Source: CAMFTQ01 sp051881615 (GTDB lineage Bacteria > Bacillota > Clostridia > Oscillospirales > Acutalibacteraceae). Taken from it: a DNA stretch of 64,000 bases. Under the pieces are notes generated by a model that saw only the letters and a program-made list of their open reading frames with translations, did no database searches and was not told the origin of the DNA. How positions within the stretch are numbered: the first letter of the stretch is position 1; the number at the start of each line of letters is the position of its first letter. The stretch spans positions 34,256 to 98,255 of the forward strand of contig JBJEQF010000028.1 of assembly GCA_051881615.1 (NCBI GenBank), in the 5' to 3' direction. Below, piece after piece: positions 60,861 through 64,000 of the stretch. The position numbers and the translations under genes were made by a program.

Positions 60861-61535
60861 ATGGAAGCTTACAAGCAGGAATTTATTGAATTTATGGTAG
60901 AATGTCAGGTGCTTAGGTTCGGTGATTTCGTAACAAAAAGCGGCAGAAAAACTCCCTTTTTCGTAAACACAGGATTTTACAGAACAGGCGCACAGCTTAG
61001 AAAATTAGGTCAGTACTACGCCGAAGCAATAGAGAGCAAGTTCGGACTTGATTTCGACGTTCTTTTCGGACCTGCCTACAAGGGCATACCTCTTTCTGTT
61101 GCCGCAACAATAGCAATCAGTGAAAAGTACAACAAGGATATCCGCTACTGCTCAAACAGAAAAGAAGTCAAGGATCACGGCGACAAGGGTATTCTGCTCG
61201 GCAGTCCTATGTCAGACGGCGACCGTGTTGTTATCATTGAGGACGTTACAACAGCAGGCACATCTATCGAAGAAACTCTGCCTATTATCAAGGCTCAGGG
61301 AGATGTAAACCCGATAGGTCTTGTAGTATCTGTCGACCGTATGGAAAGAGGACAGGGCACAAAGAGCGCATTAACGGAAATTCACGAAAAATACGGTCTT
61401 GAAACAACTGCAATCGTTACAATGGCAGAGGTTGTTGAGCATCTTTATAACAGAGAGATAAACGGCAGGGTAATAATTGACGATAAATTAAAATCAGCTA
61501 TTGACGCTTATTACGAGCAGTACGGCGTAAAATAA
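60861..61535 (+). CDS. pyrE: Orotate phosphoribosyltransferase
   Basis: A 224-residue type I PRTase making OMP from orotate and PRPP. LRFGDFVTKSGRKTPFFVNTG is the N-terminal hood, FGPAYKGIPLSVA the core, and the PRPP motif is VVIIEDVTTAGTSIEE. The remaining pyrimidine genes are elsewhere; here it has its own promoter. ATG 60861 follows AGGAGGT. Confidence 0.97.
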   Translation: MEAYKQEFIEFMVECQVLRFGDFVTKSGRKTPFFVNTGFYRTGAQLRKLGQYYAEAIESKFGLDFDVLFGPAYKGIPLSVAATIAISEKYNKDIRYCSNRKEVKDHGDKGILLGSPMSDGDRVVIIEDVTTAGTSIEETLPIIKAQGDVNPIGLVVSVDRMERGQGTKSALTEIHEKYGLETTAIVTMAEVVEHLYNREINGRVIIDDKLKSAIDAYYEQYGVK

Positions 61536-61565
61536 TTACTAATTTTAAAAATGAGGGAGATTCCT

Positions 61566-62255
61566 ATGTCTGTCGGAAATGAACATAAGGGACACAGACA
61601 GCGTGTACGCAGGCGATTTATCGAAAACGGCTTGGACGGCTTTGAACCCCACGAGGCATTGGAGCTTTTGCTGTTTTATACAGTACCCCGCTGTGATACA
61701 AATCCGCTTGCACACAGACTGCTTGACCATTTCGGCTCTTTGTCTGCCGTTTTAGACGCACCGATAGACGCACTAACCAAATTCGGCATATCAGAAAACT
61801 CGGCAGTGCTTTTAAAGATGATACCGGAGCTTTCAAGGCTTTATCAGGACGATAAATATAATAACGGCAGTAAGGTGATAGATTTTGATAATCTGGGCGA
61901 AAAGCTGAAAAGCAAGTTCATCGGCAGAACAACCGAGGTTTTGGTATTGCTCCTCATTGACTCAAAGGGCAAAGAGCTTTACTGCGGCGTAATTTCAAAG
62001 GGCTCGCTTAATTCAACAGACGTGCCTATCCGCAAGGTTGTTGACTACGCACTTCGCTATAATGCAAAGGTTGCCGTAATTGCGCACAATCACCCAAGCG
62101 GAGTAGCAGTTCCGTCAAGGGAGGATATTATGAGCACATCAAAGCTCTATGACGCATTAAAGCTTGTCGGAATCAGCCTTATTGACCACATTATTTTTGC
62201 CGATGACGACTACGTTTCACTTGCCGACAGCAAGTATGATATTGGATTATTTTAG
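61566..62255 (+). CDS. radC: RadC-family JAB domain protein
   Basis: A 229-residue protein with an N-terminal UPF0758 helix-hairpin-helix part (EALELLLFYTVPRCDTNPLA) and a C-terminal JAB1/MPN domain with the metal motif AHNHPSGVAVPSREDI. ATG 61566 lies seven bases after GAGGGA and is preferred over an in-frame ATG at 61551. The cellular role of RadC proteins is unsettled; the old link to repair is doubtful. It precedes uvrB by 14 bases. Confidence 0.93.
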   Translation: MSVGNEHKGHRQRVRRRFIENGLDGFEPHEALELLLFYTVPRCDTNPLAHRLLDHFGSLSAVLDAPIDALTKFGISENSAVLLKMIPELSRLYQDDKYNNGSKVIDFDNLGEKLKSKFIGRTTEVLVLLLIDSKGKELYCGVISKGSLNSTDVPIRKVVDYALRYNAKVAVIAHNHPSGVAVPSREDIMSTSKLYDALKLVGISLIDHIIFADDDYVSLADSKYDIGLF

Positions 62256-62269
62256 GGAGTTTGCTTTAT

Positions 62270-62554
62270 ATGGACTTCAAGCTTTGTTCAAAATACAAGC
62301 CGACAGGCGACCAGCCGCAGGCGATAGATAAAATAGTAAAAAGCATACAAGACGGCAACAAGGAGCAAACGCTCTTGGGCGTTACAGGCTCGGGCAAAAC
62401 CTTTACAATGGCAAATGTAATTGAAAGGCTCAACCGCCCTGCACTCGTCCTTGCACACAACAAAACACTCGCTGCACAGCTATGCTCGGAGTTTAAGGAG
62501 TTTTTCCCCGAAAATGCGGTTGAATATTTTGTTTCCTATGATGAAGCCGTGTAG
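62270..62554 (+). pseudogene. uvrB: Excinuclease ABC subunit B, 5' fragment
   Basis: ATG 62270 starts a normal UvrB: KYKPTGDQPQAIDKIV, Walker A GVTGSGKT (37-44), LAHNKTLAAQLCSEFKEFFPENAVEYFVSY. The family then reads YDYYQPEAY, but here the frame goes D-E-A-V-stop after only 94 residues of an expected 650 or more. The break falls near 62540 and coincides with the start of foreign-looking sequence. The rest of uvrB is presumably on the far side of the insert. UvrB is the damage-verifying helicase of nucleotide excision repair. Confidence 0.9.
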
Positions 62555-62729
62555 AAAAGTGTTCTAATGGCGCTGTTTTGTCCAGAAAAAACACTGTTTT
62601 TAGGACAATTTAGTACGATTTTTAGTTCTTTGGACATAAAAGACAAGTGGCAGGAGTGGCCTGATTCGTCATGATGGAGGCTATTTCTACAGTTGTGTGT
62701 ATGCATAAATTATATCTTGTAGTTTATAA

Positions 62730-62759
62730 GCCATCGGTCGGTCCGATGGCTTTGTTTTT
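62730..62759 (+). terminator. Terminator near the element end
   Basis: GCCATCGG-TCGG-TCCGATGGC followed by TTTGTTTTT. It could insulate the element from uvrB transcription. Confidence 0.85.
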
Positions 62760-62876
62760 ACGCAACATATTTCTAGTATACGATTTACTTGCCAAGAGGT
62801 TCACTCCTTCCTATATTCCCTTTGCACTTTGAAATCAGCAATTAGAGTGTAGTATTTGAGAAAGGAGTATGAGATT

Positions 62877-63317
62877 ATGCAGGATATCAACGAGATGAGG
62901 ATTTACAGTGCCGGTGATATTGCGAAAATCCTTGATATTTCTACAAATGTGGCCCGTGATTTTTTGGATGAAGCATCAAGACATAATTTGTTTTCTGTTG
63001 TCAAAGTTGGTGTTCAATATCGCGTTAATGCTACCCAATTTGATGAATGGAATACCTATGCGAAATTACACAATGTATGCAATGAGGGAACCGGTGGCTG
63101 TGAGATGGATCGCATGCTTGCAAATCCAGGCAGTTGTTCGGTGTATAGGCCTTCTGATATCCAAAAAATTTTGCAATTTAGTAGAAGTAAAACTTATTCT
63201 TTTTTGGCTCAGGTTTATGCTGCTGGACAACCGTTTAAGGTAATGAGACTGGGGAATAATTATCGCATCGATAAAGTGTCTTTTGATCACTGGTTCAATA
63301 ACGCATCCTCTGAATAA
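62877..63317 (+). CDS. Two-domain HTH, excisionase-like protein
   Basis: A 146-residue protein made of two similar winged-HTH (HTH_17/Xis-like) halves: MRIYSAGDIAKILDISTNVARDF at the start and CSVYRPSDIQKILQFSRSKTY in the second half, each followed by a wing (VGVQYRVNATQFDEW; LGNNYRIDKVSFDHW). ATG 62877 has AAAGGAG nine bases upstream. Such proteins bend DNA in excision or act as regulators on ICEs. Convergent to the sigma gene; a hairpin ACTCCCGG-TTAT-CCCGGGAGT (63324-63344) follows. Confidence 0.8.
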   Translation: MQDINEMRIYSAGDIAKILDISTNVARDFLDEASRHNLFSVVKVGVQYRVNATQFDEWNTYAKLHNVCNEGTGGCEMDRMLANPGSCSVYRPSDIQKILQFSRSKTYSFLAQVYAAGQPFKVMRLGNNYRIDKVSFDHWFNNASSE

Positions 63318-63352
63318 CGCTTAACTCCCGGTTATCCCGGGAGTACATAAAA

Positions 63353-63377
63353 AGAGGCGAGTGCGGCACTCACCTCT
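63353..63377 (-). terminator. Terminator of the sigma factor gene
   Basis: On the minus strand AGAGGTGAGTGC-CG-CACTCGCCTCT is followed by TTTTTATG, shortly behind the stop at 63386. Confidence 0.85.
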
Positions 63378-63385
63378 GGCTGTGA

Positions 63386-64000
63386 TTATATTTCAAAGAA
63401 ACTTTGGACTTCTTTAAAGTGTTCTGTTTTTCGCAATTTTAATATTGCCTTAGCTTCGAGTTGACGGACACGTTCTCGGGTTACACCAAGCTCACGACCG
63501 ATTTCCGCGAAGGTATGTTTCTTCTCACCGCCGAACCCATATCGCATATTTATGATCTTGCGTTCACGTTCGCCAAGAACGCTCATCATTTTATCGAAGT
63601 GATAACGAAACTCCTTAAGTTGGATGGCCCTGCTTGGATCTGTGTCCTCTGTATCATCAGATATAAAATCAAGTAGGCGCGTTTCTCTATCGTTGTCAAT
63701 AGTCATTTCCAAGGATAGAGGCTCTTGTATTAGAGTTAGCATTTCTTTTACCTTCACAAGAGAGATACCGGTAATTTTAGAAAGTTCCTTTGCGGTAGCT
63801 TCTCTGCCGTGTTCCTGATAGAATTTATTTCTTACACGGTTGAGTGAGGTGACATTAGAAACGATGTAGGTGGGAATGCGAATCATCTTGCCCTGATCGG
63901 ACAGAGCTTTTCTGATTCCGAATTTAATCCACCATGTTGCATAAGTAGAAAAGCGGTAGCCAAGAGAAGGATCAAACTTCTCGACCGCACGAATTAGCCC
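63386..64000 (-). CDS. Primary-type sigma-70 factor on the element (partial)
   Basis: The gene runs off the window end; the last 204 residues are visible. Region 2 shows GLIRAVEKFDPSLGYRFSTYATWWIKFGIRKAL (positions 1-33 of the visible part in two blocks), region 3 SNVTSLNRVRNKF and ATAKELSKITGISLVKVKEML, region 4 LGERERKIINMRYGFGGEKK and TFAEIGRELGVTRERVRQLE. This is the full RpoD layout, not an ECF or a lone region 4. WWIKFGI replaces the WWIRQAI seen in RpoD, so core promoter melting residues are altered. Likely drives element genes. Confidence 0.9.
   Translation of the reverse strand, partial: GLIRAVEKFDPSLGYRFSTYATWWIKFGIRKALSDQGKMIRIPTYIVSNVTSLNRVRNKFYQEHGREATAKELSKITGISLVKVKEMLTLIQEPLSLEMTIDNDRETRLLDFISDDTEDTDPSRAIQLKEFRYHFDKMMSVLGERERKIINMRYGFGGEKKHTFAEIGRELGVTRERVRQLEAKAILKLRKTEHFKEVQSFFEI

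Larger units (their letters stand above)
62540..64000. mobile_element. Left end of an integrated mobile element in uvrB
   Basis: From about 62540 the sequence no longer matches uvrB and its word use changes (more TTT, GTG and GAT codons, fewer of the GGC/AAG/GCA codons of the host genes). The first 330 bases are non-coding: an imperfect inverted repeat GTCC..AAAAACACTGTTTTT..GGAC (62580-62606), a terminator at 62730 and then an excisionase-like gene and a sigma factor. The order (end, small DNA-binding protein, regulator) fits an integrative conjugative element or prophage; the integrase must lie outside the window. The other end is not seen. Confidence 0.75.

Noticed and set aside
62908..63243. 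111-residue frame overlapping the Xis-like gene
   Set aside because: It is a shifted frame of the HTH gene with no ribosome site.
1..64000. tRNA or rRNA genes
   Set aside because: I saw no CCA-ended cloverleaf-like stretch or rRNA landmark in any gap. A covariance search would be needed to exclude a tRNA fully.

Overview
The window looks like chromosome from a low-GC, spore-forming anaerobic Firmicute of the Ruminococcus type (Oscillospiraceae; a relative of the starch degrader R. bromii is my best guess, by inference). The grounds are a secreted GH13 amylase carrying a starch-binding module and a type I dockerin, a second small dockerin protein, sporulation genes (spoIVA and a SPOCS/LysM protein), PolC, pyruvate formate-lyase, a tRNA-Trp T-box and a Firmicutes-type L10 leader.

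Layout. 1-13.2 kb: the end of a cell-wall hydrolase gene, then the classic block rpsB-tsf / pyrH-frr-uppS-cdsA-dxr-rseP-ispG-polC (translation, isoprenoids, phospholipid, site-2 protease, replicase). 13.3-20.8 kb: an AI-2E-family membrane protein, then the histidine operon hisZGDCBAIE, which lacks hisH and hisF and is preceded by a promoter whose -10 lies inside a palindrome. 20.8-26 kb: the dockerin amylase, only 14 bases behind hisE, a class I aminotransferase behind a second palindromic promoter, and an unknown protein. 26-29.7 kb: rpmG-secE-nusG-rplK-rplA and rplJ-rplL with r-protein leader RNAs; rpoBC do not follow. 29.8-37.1 kb: a second AI-2E-family gene, galE, an acetyltransferase, an sdpR-sdpI pair and murI-ywiB-argS.

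37.3-50.6 kb: secD-secF, a repeat-rich 600-base spacer, a zinc-type ABC transporter, a LexA-controlled Y-family polymerase with a small partner gene, the SPOCS protein, a dockerin protein flanked by about 100-base direct repeats, and a tryptophan-type ABC transporter under a T-box with UGG specifier. 50.7-62.5 kb: spoIVA, oxaloacetate decarboxylase gamma and beta subunits without alpha, an orphan CpsC/CpsD tyrosine-kinase pair, an unknown gene, pflB-pflA-phosphopantetheinyl transferase, pyrE, radC and the first 90 or so codons of uvrB.

62.54-64 kb: uvrB stops abruptly and sequence of different character begins: a two-HTH excisionase-like protein and, convergent to it, a primary-sigma-like factor running off the window. 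I read this as the left end of an integrated mobile element that has split uvrB. Together with the dockerin gene between direct repeats and a family of same-strand intergenic repeats, it is the most unusual content here. Most of the remainder is ordinary core genome with clear, readable regulation.
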